NCBI RefSeq assembly: GCF_030815865.1
Contig: NZ_JAUSXI010000001.1
Coordinates: 868,001-932,000, forward strand
DNA: 64,000 bases
DNA from: Arthrobacter globiformis
Lineage (GTDB): Bacteria > Actinomycetota > Actinomycetes > Actinomycetales > Micrococcaceae
Direction of reading: 5' to 3'
The translations under genes were made by a program, and so were the position numbers. Of this stretch, positions 44,207 to 52,187 are shown piece after piece; position 1 is the stretch's first letter; each line of letters starts with the position of its first letter. The notes beneath the pieces are model-generated. The model had not been told where the DNA came from and searched no databases. It worked only from the letters and a program-made list of their open reading frames with translations.

Positions 44207-45256
44207 GTGCCATACGAAGGGGCCGCGGGCCAGACCGGCCAGCAGAAGCCGCCGGGCGCAGACGCTGCCCGGCTTCTCCGGCGTGCCGCGAACCTCAAAC
44301 GCTTCTCCCGCCGGACCTTCCTGACTGGCGCCGGCGCCTCCACTGTCCTCGCCGCAGACATGCTGTTCACGAAGCGCGTGCAGGAGGAGCGGCAGGTCCA
44401 TAAGATCCTCATGGTCGAGGACGGCTTCGCGCAGAGCTACTTTCCGAACGCCAGCTGGATCCTGTTCCCCGGCTACAAGACAAGCTGGGAAGAGGCCCAG
44501 TGGATCCTCAACTCGCTCCGCGGAAGCCTCCGGCTGCGCGGCCAGCTCGCGGCGGCCGGGTATTCGAACCTCGGACTGGACATCGACCAGCTGGTCATCG
44601 CGGTGATTGAGCACGTACGGGCACACAACCTCACCACGCTCTACTTCTACGGCCACAGCTTCGGCGGGATGGTGGCGACGCAGGTGGCAGCCCGGCTGCT
44701 GGAGCTGCATGGCGTCAAGGTTGAGCTGATCGTGCTCGACTGCAGCCCCTACAGCAAGTTCGACGTCCTGGACCAGAGCTGGTTCGACGGCGTGGTGTTC
44801 CTCTACGAAAGCGGCTTCCGGATCCCCTCCGTGCTGCGCGGGGGCTACGAGCTGGGGGAGCGGGTGGTCCACAAGGACGAGCGCTCGTGGCGGCAGATCC
44901 TCGACCAGACGCTGGAGCAGCTGTCCCCGATCGCACCCTCCAGCGTGCTGGTCCAGACAGAATCCGCCTACATCTACCACTTCGATGCCACGCGCTTTGC
45001 GGGCCAGATCGGCGATACCCGCATGGCCTACATCGGAAATCCCCGGGACCAGACCGTCAACTACCGGACGGCCCGTGATTCCTGGGCGCACACGTTCGCC
45101 GCCAACATGGTCGCAGCCGACCGGCAGACCACGGGCGCACTGCCGGCACACGCGAGCCCGGGCTGGAACCCGTTCGTGTACCGGCCCATCCTCGAGGACC
45201 TGGAGAACGAGATCTTCCCGCTGCCCGGAGGCGGCGGGAAGATGACCCCGTTCTAG
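44207..45256 (+). CDS. Tat-exported alpha/beta-hydrolase-like protein
   Basis: A 349-residue protein. A twin-arginine signal (RFSRRTFLTGAGAS) starts near residue 32 behind a polar tail. YFYGHSFGGMVATQVAARLL is a classic nucleophile elbow with serine in GHSFG, and a late HTFAANMVAAD could supply the histidine. Substrate unknown; no lid domain is recognised. GTG start. Its stop shares three bases with the convergent HAD gene (CTAG). Confidence 0.7.
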   Translation: MPYEGAAGQTGQQKPPGADAARLLRRAANLKRFSRRTFLTGAGASTVLAADMLFTKRVQEERQVHKILMVEDGFAQSYFPNASWILFPGYKTSWEEAQWILNSLRGSLRLRGQLAAAGYSNLGLDIDQLVIAVIEHVRAHNLTTLYFYGHSFGGMVATQVAARLLELHGVKVELIVLDCSPYSKFDVLDQSWFDGVVFLYESGFRIPSVLRGGYELGERVVHKDERSWRQILDQTLEQLSPIAPSSVLVQTESAYIYHFDATRFAGQIGDTRMAYIGNPRDQTVNYRTARDSWAHTFAANMVAADRQTTGALPAHASPGWNPFVYRPILEDLENEIFPLPGGGGKMTPF

Positions 45257-46083
45257 ATCTGGCTCTTGAGGTCCGCCACGGAGTTCAGCACCTGGTTGGG
45301 CCGGAACGGGTAGGCGGCGATTTCGTCGCGCTGCGTGATGCCGCTGAGCACCAGCACGGTGTGCAGCCCGGCCTCCATGCCCGCGATGATGTCGGTGTCC
45401 ATGCGGTCGCCGATCATCGCGGTGGTCTCTGAGTGTGCATCGATCTGGTTCATGGCCGAGCGGAACATCATGGGGTTCGGCTTGCCCACAACGTACGGTT
45501 CCCGGCCTGTCGCCTTGGTGATCAGTGCGGCGATGGCGCCCGTTGCGGGCATCGGACCGTCTTTGGAGGGGCCGGTGGCGTCCGGGTTGGTGGCGATGAA
45601 ACGCGCCCCGGCGAGGATCAGCCGGATCGCCATGGTGATTGCCTCGAAGGAGTACGTGCGGGTTTCTCCGAGCACCACAAAGTCGGGGTTCTGGTCGGTG
45701 AGGATGAAGCCGGCCTCGTGGAGCGCCGTCGTCAGTCCTGCCTCGCCGATGGTGTACGCGCGGTTGCCGGAATCCGAGCCCTGCACCTGGTCCTTCAGGA
45801 ACTGGGCAGTGGCCAGGGCCGACGTCCAGATGTTCTCCTCCGGGATTTCCAGGCCGGAGGCCCGCAGCCGGGCGGCGAGGTCGCGCGGTGTGAAGATGGA
45901 GTTGTTGGTCAGGACCAGGAAGCGCTTTGAGGTGTCCACCCAGCGCTGGACCAGCTCCGCGGCCCCGGGAACGGCCTGATTCTCATGCACCAGGACGCCG
46001 TCCATGTCGGTGAGCCAGCACTCAATGTCCTGGCCGCTGCGGTACACCGCCGCCGATGTCTTTACCTTGTCCGCTTCTGCCAT
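45253..46083 (-). CDS. HAD-IIA phosphatase, NagD-like
   Basis: A 276-residue HAD hydrolase: WLTDMDGVLVHENQAVPGAA (nucleophile aspartate), LVLTNNSIFTPRDLA (motif II), VVGKPNPMMFRSAMNQ (lysine) and MIGDRMDTDIIAGMEAG (motif III). NagD-type enzymes dephosphorylate small phosphometabolites such as UMP or p-nitrophenyl phosphate-like compounds. Divergent from the RNA methyltransferase gene. Confidence 0.9.
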   Translation of the reverse strand: MAEADKVKTSAAVYRSGQDIECWLTDMDGVLVHENQAVPGAAELVQRWVDTSKRFLVLTNNSIFTPRDLAARLRASGLEIPEENIWTSALATAQFLKDQVQGSDSGNRAYTIGEAGLTTALHEAGFILTDQNPDFVVLGETRTYSFEAITMAIRLILAGARFIATNPDATGPSKDGPMPATGAIAALITKATGREPYVVGKPNPMMFRSAMNQIDAHSETTAMIGDRMDTDIIAGMEAGLHTVLVLSGITQRDEIAAYPFRPNQVLNSVADLKSQI

Positions 46084-46135
46084 GTCATTCCTTCACCGAG
46101 ATGTTTGCCTTCGGAGCCCAGTCTAGTGTTGAGGG

Positions 46136-46822
46136 GTGACGCAAACGCCCGGGACACCCGAACCCCAACCAGAACCAACCCAGCCAGAACAGAACGGGAC
46201 GCCGGAGCCAAAGCCTGAGGTCGGCGTCGGGCCCTGGGAGGGTGAATGGCCGGAGGGCGACCACTGGGATCCGGACCTCCTGACCGACGGCGACCGGCGC
46301 AACGTCGTGGACAAGTACCGGTACTGGAAGCACGAGGCGATCGTCGCGGACCTGGACGCCAAACGGCACGACTTCCACATCGCCATCGAGAACTGGCAGC
46401 ACGACCTCAACATAGGCACCGTGGTGCGCACCGCCAACGCGTTCCTCGCCAAGGAGGTCCACATCATCGGACGACGGCGGTGGAACCGCCGCGGGGCGAT
46501 GGTCACCGACCGCTACCAGCACGTCCGCCACCACCCCACCGTGGAGGACTTCGTGGCCTGGGCGCAGGGGGAGGGGCTGGCCATCATCGGGATCGACATC
46601 TTCCCTGACTCCGTTCCCCTGGAGACCTACGAAATGCCGCAGAAATGCGTGCTGGTCTTCGGGCAGGAAGGCCCGGGGCTGACCCCCGAGGTGCATGAGG
46701 TGGCGGAGGCCACGCTGTCGATCGAGCAGTTCGGATCCACGCGTTCCATCAACGCAGGCTCGGCCGCGGCGATCGCCATGCACGCCTGGGTGCGCCGGCA
46801 CGTGTTCGGCCAGCACGTCTGA
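46136..46822 (+). CDS. SpoU/TrmH-family RNA methyltransferase
   Basis: A 228-residue SPOUT enzyme using S-adenosylmethionine for 2'-O-methylation of tRNA or rRNA. Motif 1 is NIGTVVRTANAFLA, motif 2 VLVFGQEGPGLTPEV, motif 3 EQFGSTRSINAGSAAAIAMH. The first 30 residues are proline- and glutamate-rich. The GTG is only 6 bp beyond a TAGTGT -10-like element (46124-46129) and has no spaced Shine-Dalgarno sequence, so the mRNA may be leaderless. Confidence 0.88.
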   Translation: MTQTPGTPEPQPEPTQPEQNGTPEPKPEVGVGPWEGEWPEGDHWDPDLLTDGDRRNVVDKYRYWKHEAIVADLDAKRHDFHIAIENWQHDLNIGTVVRTANAFLAKEVHIIGRRRWNRRGAMVTDRYQHVRHHPTVEDFVAWAQGEGLAIIGIDIFPDSVPLETYEMPQKCVLVFGQEGPGLTPEVHEVAEATLSIEQFGSTRSINAGSAAAIAMHAWVRRHVFGQHV

Positions 46823-46834
46823 CTCCCGCCGGGA

Positions 46835-46881
46835 TGGCACTTCGCGGCAGTGTTTGCCGCGCGGACTGCCGTGAAGTGCCA
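46835..46881 (+). repeat. Palindromic repeat, copy 1
   Basis: TGGCACTTCGCGGCAGT (46835-46851) pairs with ACTGCCGTGAAGTGCCA (46865-46881), one G-U pair, 13-nt loop starting GTTTGC. A near-identical copy is at 47885-47939, on the other side of the frameshifted nuclease-like gene. Confidence 0.8.
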
Positions 46882-46953
46882 ACTCGACGCGGGTACGGCA
46901 GCTTTCCCTGTGGATAACCCCGGTGGCCGCTGACTGGGCGGCAACAATTGAGC

Positions 46954-47893
46954 ATGCGCAAGGCACCGCTTCCCGAACACCTGAGGAAAGGTTCCTTCTC
47001 CCTCCGCGCCGCGGACAAGGCAGGGGTCAGCAGAACCCGCACCGAGGCCAAGGACCTTGCCACCGTTTCGCGGGGAATCCGGATGCACCTCGACTCGGAG
47101 GCTTCCGGAGCCGCCGCGCTGCGCGCGTACACCGAGATTGACGACGCCTCGGTGCTCGCCTTCGGCTCCGCAGCCCGGGTCCTGCAGGCCGGCCTGCCAG
47201 CATGGCTTGAGGCGGACTGGCGCATCCACGTGGCCCGACGCCGTGGTTTCAGCACGCCCCGAAGGGCAAACGTGGTGGGTCACCTCCTCACGCTGCTCCC
47301 CGGCGAGGTCATTGAGTACGACGGCGTCCGGCTCACCTCGCCTGCCCGAACTTGGCTGGACCTGGCCTCGGTCCTGAACGTAGATGAACTCGTCGTGGCC
47401 GGCGACTCACTTGTGTGCTCGCATGGCCCTGACTTTCCGAAACCGCGCGAGCCGCTGTGTAATGTTGGGGACCTTCGCGAGATCATCGGCCGGCATCCGG
47501 CATCCGGGAACGCGTGGCGTACGCACGGCCAGAGCCGCCGTGGAACTCGTCCGCGTTGGCTCTGACTCCCAGCCCGAAACGAGGATGCGCCTTTACCTGG
47601 TCAGGGGAGGGCTGCCCGAACCCGTCTTGAACCATGTGGTGACGAGCGTCTATGGAAGCCCGGCGCTTTGGCCCGATGCCGCGTATCCAGTCCAGCGGGT
47701 GGCAGTCCAGTATGAGGGCTCGCACCACAACGCGGCCGACCAGTACCTGCGGGATATCCGGCGGGCGGACATTGCGGCAGAACGTGGCTGGCTTGAGGTC
47801 CGGGTGTCGAAGTTCGACCTCGCCGGAGACCGTCCCGCCGTCGTCGGCAAGGTCAGGGCGGCGTTGCAGAGCCGAGGCTGGCGCGCGAGATGA
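46954..47893 (+). pseudogene. AbiEi-like / DUF559 nuclease-fold protein, frameshifted
   Basis: The first frame (46954 to about 47508) encodes KAPLPEHLRKGSFSLRAADK, a RRRGFSTPRRANVVGH block and RLTSPARTWLDLASVLNVDE, as in the N-terminal part of many actinobacterial proteins. The next frame then gives RTARAAVELVRVGSDSQPET, RVAVQYEGSHHNAADQYLRD and GWLEVRVSKFDLAG, the DUF559/Vsr-like nuclease end. Deleting one G from GGG at 47506-47508 rejoins them as a 312-residue protein. Activity is unknown; members are common, variable accessory genes. Flanked by two copies of a palindromic repeat. Confidence 0.78.
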
Positions 47894-47939
47894 CACTTCG
47901 CGGCAGTGTTTGCGCCTGAGACTGCCGTGAAGTGCCATC
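47885..47939 (+). repeat. Palindromic repeat, copy 2
   Basis: A 21-bp stem (47885-47905 with 47919-47939; one A-C mismatch, one G-U pair) and a loop again starting GTTTGC. The left arm overlaps the stop codon (47889-47891) of the frameshifted gene. Confidence 0.8.
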
Positions 47940-48014
47940 TCAGTGGCGGCACCGGCTCTCAGTGGCAAGTGTTACCCGGCCGGGTGACGCGAACCACGGC
48001 CCGTGGAAAGAAAT

Positions 48015-48034
48015 GGCTAGGATGGTTCCTAGCC
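48015..48034. promoter_or_regulatory. Palindrome upstream of fbaA
   Basis: GGCTAGGA-TGGT-TCCTAGCC is a perfect 8-bp inverted repeat, 60 bp before the fbaA start. It contains TAGGAT (48018-48023), a plausible -10 element, so it may be an operator; a matching -35 was not found. Confidence 0.4.
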
Positions 48035-48093
48035 GACGAGGTTCACTCCAGGGTCAACCCAACCCGCAGACGAAATTCGATTTAGGAGTCAGC

Positions 48094-49113
48094 ATGCCCA
48101 TTGCAACCCCAGATATCTATGCCGACATGATCGACCGCGCCAAGAAGGGCGGCTTCGCGTTCCCGGCCGTCAACGTCACCTCTTCCCAGACCCTGAACGC
48201 GGCCCTGCGCGGTTTCGCCGAGGCCGAGTCTGACGGCATCGTCCAGGTCTCCACCGGTGGTGCTGCGTACTGGTCCGGAGCCTCCACCAAGGACATGGTT
48301 GCCGGTTCGCTGGGCTTCGCCGCTTTCGCCCGCGAGGTGGCCAAGAACTACAACGTGAACATTGCGCTGCACACGGACCACTGCCCCAAGGACAAGCTGG
48401 ACGGTTTCGTCCTGCCTCTGCTGGCTGCTTCCGAGGCCGAGGTCAAGGCCGGACGCAACCCGCTGTTCAACTCGCACATGTGGGACGGCTCCGCCGAGAC
48501 CCTGGACGAGAACCTGCGCATCGCCCGCGAACTGCTTGAGCGCACTGCGGCCGCCAAGATGATCCTCGAGGTTGAGATCGGCACCGTCGGCGGCGAGGAG
48601 GACGGCGTCGAGAACGAGATCAACGAGAAGCTTTACACCACGGTCGACGACGCCCTCGCCACCATCGAGGCCCTCGGCGCCGGCGAGAACGGCCGCTACA
48701 TCACCGCACTGACCTTCGGCAACGTGCATGGCGTGTACAAGCCGGGCGGGGTGAAGCTGCGCCCGGAGATCCTGAAGGACATCCAGGCCCAGGTCGGTGC
48801 CCGGATCGGCAAGGAGAACCCGTTTGACCTGGTGTTCCACGGCGGCTCCGGCTCCTCCGACCAGGAAATCGCGGACGCCGTGTCCTACGGCACCATCAAG
48901 ATGAACATCGACACGGACACCCAGTACGCGTACACCCGTCCAGTGGTAGACCACATGTTCCGCAACTACGACGGTGTCCTGAAGGTGGACGGCGAAGTGG
49001 GCAACAAGAAGACCTACGACCCCCGCGTCTGGGGAGCCTCCGCCGAGGCCGGCCTCGCCGCCCGGGTTGTCGAAGCAACCCAGCAGCTGGGCTCCGCGGG
49101 CAAGACCTTCTAG
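48094..49113 (+). CDS. fbaA: Fructose-bisphosphate aldolase, class II
   Basis: A 339-residue zinc aldolase of glycolysis and gluconeogenesis. IALHTDHCPKDKLDGFVLPL holds metal histidine and catalytic aspartate, LTFGNVHGVYKPG the second zinc histidine and LVFHGGSGSSDQEIADAVSY the third. TTAGGAG precedes the ATG at 48094. The DUF3151 gene follows by 2 bp, the usual actinobacterial arrangement. Confidence 0.96.
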   Translation: MPIATPDIYADMIDRAKKGGFAFPAVNVTSSQTLNAALRGFAEAESDGIVQVSTGGAAYWSGASTKDMVAGSLGFAAFAREVAKNYNVNIALHTDHCPKDKLDGFVLPLLAASEAEVKAGRNPLFNSHMWDGSAETLDENLRIARELLERTAAAKMILEVEIGTVGGEEDGVENEINEKLYTTVDDALATIEALGAGENGRYITALTFGNVHGVYKPGGVKLRPEILKDIQAQVGARIGKENPFDLVFHGGSGSSDQEIADAVSYGTIKMNIDTDTQYAYTRPVVDHMFRNYDGVLKVDGEVGNKKTYDPRVWGASAEAGLAARVVEATQQLGSAGKTF

Positions 49114-49115
49114 TC

Positions 49116-49538
49116 ATGTCCGACGAGTTCCGTAAGAACCTCATGGGTCCTGAGCCCACGCTTCTGCCCGCCGAGACTGAGGTCTACGCGCAGCTGGAGT
49201 CGGGCCAGGAGGCACTGGACCTCGTGGAAAAGCACCCCACGTCGTCGCTGTTGTGGGCCGTGCTGGCCGAGGAGGCGTGGTCGGAAGGCCGCACCATCGA
49301 TTCCTATGCCTATGCGCGGGTCGGCTACCACCGTGGCCTGGACTCGCTCCGCCGCAACGGCTGGCGGGGCGTCGGGCCCATCCCGTGGGAGCACGAGCCC
49401 AACCGCGGCTTCCTGCGGGCGCTTTACTCGCTGGGCCGCGCCTCCGCCGCCATCAACGAGGCGGAGGAGCCCCAGCGCATCGAGAAGTTCCTCAACGACT
49501 CGGACCCCGTGGCCAAAGCTGCCATCGAGGGCAAGTAA
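49116..49538 (+). CDS. DUF3151 family protein
   Basis: A 140-residue soluble protein typical of the gene after class II aldolase in actinobacteria. TSSLLWAVLAEEAWSEGRTI and YAYARVGYHRGLDSLRRNGW look like paired helices of a TPR-like fold. Function unknown. It begins 2 bp after the fbaA stop, so it is translationally coupled, and ends in a strong hairpin. Confidence 0.88.
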   Translation: MSDEFRKNLMGPEPTLLPAETEVYAQLESGQEALDLVEKHPTSSLLWAVLAEEAWSEGRTIDSYAYARVGYHRGLDSLRRNGWRGVGPIPWEHEPNRGFLRALYSLGRASAAINEAEEPQRIEKFLNDSDPVAKAAIEGK

Positions 49539-49554
49539 TACAACTGAGTTAAAT

Positions 49555-49603
49555 ACGACGGCGGGCGGTCACCTTCTCCTGGAAGGTGACCGCCCGCCGT
49601 CGT
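49555..49603 (+). terminator. 22-bp hairpin after the fbaA operon
   Basis: Perfect arms at 49555-49576 and 49582-49603 around TCCTG. No U tract follows. Probably terminator or 3'-end protection; could also serve the convergent frameshifted gene. Confidence 0.75.
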
Positions 49604-49640
49604 TGATGGGGCCGAACCGCTGCTCAAGCCGGTCCGCTGG

Positions 49641-49656
49641 CGAGCTTGTCGAGACC
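49641..49656. repeat. Degenerate copy of a dispersed GAGCTTGTCGA repeat
   Basis: CGAGCTTGTCGAGACC matches the core of GGTTGAGCTTGTCGAAACC, a repeat often seen in Arthrobacter and related genomes (from memory). Better copies occur at 60335 and 61788. Confidence 0.55.
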
Positions 49657-49714
49657 CGGATGTGGGGCCTGATATCGGCAAGCTCAATCAGCGGAGGTTA
49701 TGCTTCACCGACGC

Positions 49715-50351
49715 TTAGCTGGCGGCCTTCGCCAGGCCGGTGCGGGCCATCGCGTCGGCGTAGGCAACCTGCATCTCGTCGAGGTACTGCTTCTGCCGCT
49801 CGGGGCTTCCTGCGAAGGAGCGGCCGCTCAGCGAACGGACCTTGTAGGTCTTGAGCCCCCGGCGCCAGAGCAGCGGAACCTCGGTCTTGAGCAGCAGGCC
49901 GGCGAGGCGGTTGGCCTCGGTGCCGTGGGCCACGATGACCGAGGCGCGGGGGACCAGTGCCAGAAATTTCAGCAGCGGCTTGAGGCCGGCCTGAATCTGG
50001 TCGGGGGGTGAACTTGCCGTTCGGCTCATCCCCCGTGTGCCACGGGTGGACGTTCCACGGCATGATGTACTCCGGCCGCAGGCCCAGCTTCCACTGGAGG
50101 CCCAGCATGCGGGTGGCAGCATCGTCGTCGCCCGGCATGATGAAGCCGGTGGGCGATGCCGCGCCGATGTTGGAGAAGAGGCTAATGATGCGGCATTCGT
50201 CGACGTCGTGCGCGGGGTCGACGTACGGCACCTGGGTGCCCGGCTTGGTGCTCTGCAATGTATCGCAGAGCTCATTGACAGCGGCAACGTTGGGCTCGTA
50301 ACGGCGCCTCAGAAGCTGTTCATGGAAAGATTCGGTAGCCAGGGCTGTCAT
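49715..50351 (-). pseudogene. Uracil-DNA glycosylase-like protein, frameshifted
   Basis: The N-terminal frame gives ISLFSNIGAASPTGFIMPGD and MPWNVHPWHTGDEPNGKFT, a UDG-fold pattern. The other frame then gives PDQIQAGLKPLLKFLALVPR, SVIVAHGTEANRLAGLLLKT and so on to the stop at 49715. One extra base in a run of six (plus-strand G 50003-50008) separates them; five would give a continuous 211-residue protein. The start is the ATG at 50351. The family includes UDG-fold proteins without proven glycosylase activity. Confidence 0.78.
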
Positions 50352-50571
50352 GTGGTGGTGTGTCTCCTGCAGGTGGGTCGCGCTGCCGCGCCGCAGGGCC
50401 GGCACGCCGCAGGCATGCCGAGTGCGGCGTGATTTGAAATAAGGTGTGGACCGGTAGCTGACCGGTTCACTCCAGTTTAGCAAGGCGACACAACCGAGAA
50501 CCCCGCCCCCGCGCGCCGCCGTGGCCGACACGCGGGGGGAAGGGCCTGCAGGGCAGCAAATGCGGGCTAAA

Positions 50572-51783
50572 TCACTTCCAGAGCCGTTTGGTGGCGAGGC
50601 GTGCGCCTTCTCCGAGAGCCTCAAGTTTCGCGACGGCGATCTGCGGGTGGACGCGGCCGCCGAGGCCGCAGTCGGTGGAGGCGATAACGTTCTCGCGTCC
50701 CACGAGCCTGGCGAAGCGTTCGATCCTGTCCGCCACCAGTTCCGGATGCTCCACGACGTTGGTGGCGTGCGAGACAACGCCAGGAATGATGACCTTGCCC
50801 TCGGGAAGCTTGGTGTCTTCCCACACCCGCCATTCGTGCTCGTGCCGGACGTTGGCTGCCTCAAACGAGTAGCCGCCTGCATTGATCTGCAGGACGGAGC
50901 TGATGATGTCGGCAAAGGGGATGTCAGTGGTGTGGGGGCCGTGCCAGGATCCCCAGCAGACGTGCAGCCGGATCTGGTCCTGGGGCAGGTCGCGCAGGGC
51001 CCAGTTGGTGGCCTCGACCCGGAGCTGGATGAAGTTGAGGTAGTCCTCGAGGCTGGGCTCGGGGTTGATCTGGTCCCAGCTTTCCGCCAGCGACGGGTCA
51101 TCGAGCTGCACGGTCAGCCCGGCGTCGATGATTGCCTTGTATTCCTCCCGCATGGCGTCGGCGCAAGCGTAGACCAGTTCCTCTTCGGTCTTGTAGTAGT
51201 CGTTGGCAACCCGTGCGCAGGAACCGGGCGAAAGCGACGCGACGAAACCCTCGGTGAGGCCGGCTGCCTGCATGCCGGTCTTGAGGTTGGCGACGTCCGA
51301 GGCCACGAGGTCCTGCCCGGTGTAGGTCAGCGGACCGGCGATCTTGGGCTGCGCGACGCTCTTGCGGTGGGCGAGGATCCCGGACGAGGGATCGCTGTAG
51401 GCGTCGTTGAACTTCTGCCTGTCCCGGCGGTCCGGGAAGGAGGTCAGGACGATGTTGCCCGGCCCGGAACGGTGCACCTCGGCATCGGCCCAGCGGTCCA
51501 CGTTGGTGGGTTCGAGGCCGCCGAGGCGCGCGAACGAGTAGTTCCACCAGGCGCCGTAGTCAACGCTGCTGGACATCGCGTGCCCGTATTCGCCGTCGTT
51601 GGGGATGTGGATGCCCAGGTCCTTTTGGCGCTGGACGATGTCCACCACGGAGGTTTCCAGGAGGTCCAGGAACTCGGGCGTGATGCCGTCGGCTTCCTTG
51701 GCAGCGTTGGCGGCGATGAGCTCCGGGGTGCGGGGCAGGGATCCGGCGTGGGTGACGCGGATGTGGTCGGTGTTCAGTGACAA
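50572..51783 (-). CDS. MetE C-terminal-like cobalamin-independent methyltransferase
   Basis: A 403-residue protein corresponding to the catalytic half of methionine synthase MetE. Zinc-type ligands are visible in RLHVCWGSWHGPH and STDCGLGGRVHPQ; ITPEFLDLLETSVVDIVQRQ and IHIPNDGEYGHAMSSSVDYG are family blocks. It lacks the MetE N-terminal barrel. Start is TTG at 51783 with GGAAAGG upstream. A SAM riboswitch in its leader strongly supports a methionine-related function. Confidence 0.87.
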   Translation of the reverse strand: MSLNTDHIRVTHAGSLPRTPELIAANAAKEADGITPEFLDLLETSVVDIVQRQKDLGIHIPNDGEYGHAMSSSVDYGAWWNYSFARLGGLEPTNVDRWADAEVHRSGPGNIVLTSFPDRRDRQKFNDAYSDPSSGILAHRKSVAQPKIAGPLTYTGQDLVASDVANLKTGMQAAGLTEGFVASLSPGSCARVANDYYKTEEELVYACADAMREEYKAIIDAGLTVQLDDPSLAESWDQINPEPSLEDYLNFIQLRVEATNWALRDLPQDQIRLHVCWGSWHGPHTTDIPFADIISSVLQINAGGYSFEAANVRHEHEWRVWEDTKLPEGKVIIPGVVSHATNVVEHPELVADRIERFARLVGRENVIASTDCGLGGRVHPQIAVAKLEALGEGARLATKRLWK

Positions 51784-51798
51784 GGCAGGGTTTCCTTT

Positions 51799-51908
51799 CC
51801 ATCGGTCCTGGCGGTAGCACCTTTACGGACGGCAGGCGCAGGGGCGCTGCCTTCGGTGCAAGGTTGCTGCGGCGTCAGCGATCCAGGTCTCTCGGCCGCT
51901 CCGGATGG
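51799..51908 (-). ncRNA. SAM riboswitch (S-box clan) in the MetE-like leader
   Basis: Leftward RNA contains GAGCGGCCGAGAGACCTGG, then GCAGCAACC (plus 51862-51870) and AAGGTGCTACCGCCAGGACC, the conserved core of SAM-I-type aptamers. CCATC (51904-51908) and GATGG (51799-51803) form the closing P1 helix. The ribosome-binding site GGAAAGG directly abuts the P1 3' strand, suggesting translational control. Whether it is SAM-I or the related SAM-IV or SAM-I/IV type is not settled. Confidence 0.87.
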
Positions 51909-51917
51909 TTCACTCTC

Positions 51918-51947
51918 ACTTAAGTCTCCGGATGGAGACAGTGGCAA
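51918..51947 (-). promoter_or_regulatory. Predicted promoter with operator in its spacer
   Basis: Read leftward, TTGCCA (plus 51942-51947) and TTAAGT (plus 51918-51923) are 18 bp apart. A perfect palindrome GTCTCC-GGAT-GGAGAC (51924-51939) fills that spacer. The remaining region to purA (51948-52187) shows only TAAACT at 52024-52029 as a possible purA -10. Confidence 0.5.
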
Positions 51948-52187
51948 ATCGCAGGCGGAATGTGTCGCCGGAGTCTCCGTCACGGGCGAAACACCAAAAG
52001 CCATACTTTTGCCCCTCATCCGCTAAACTTGGGTGGTAAGAGCCCCGGAACTCTTGCGTCCCTTCCCCCGTCAACGCCGCGGGTTCGGGCGACGAATTCG
52101 GGGCATTCTCATGAACGGCGCCGACCTCCGGTTGAAGCACCTCGGTGATCCATCCGGACCAGGCCCGAACGAATGGGGGAGGATCCC

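Noticed and set aside
46909..46917. Perfect DnaA box (TGTGGATAA)
   Set aside because: Only one box is present, with no AT-rich element or dnaA/dnaN context, so it is not an origin; this sequence is common by chance before such accessory genes.
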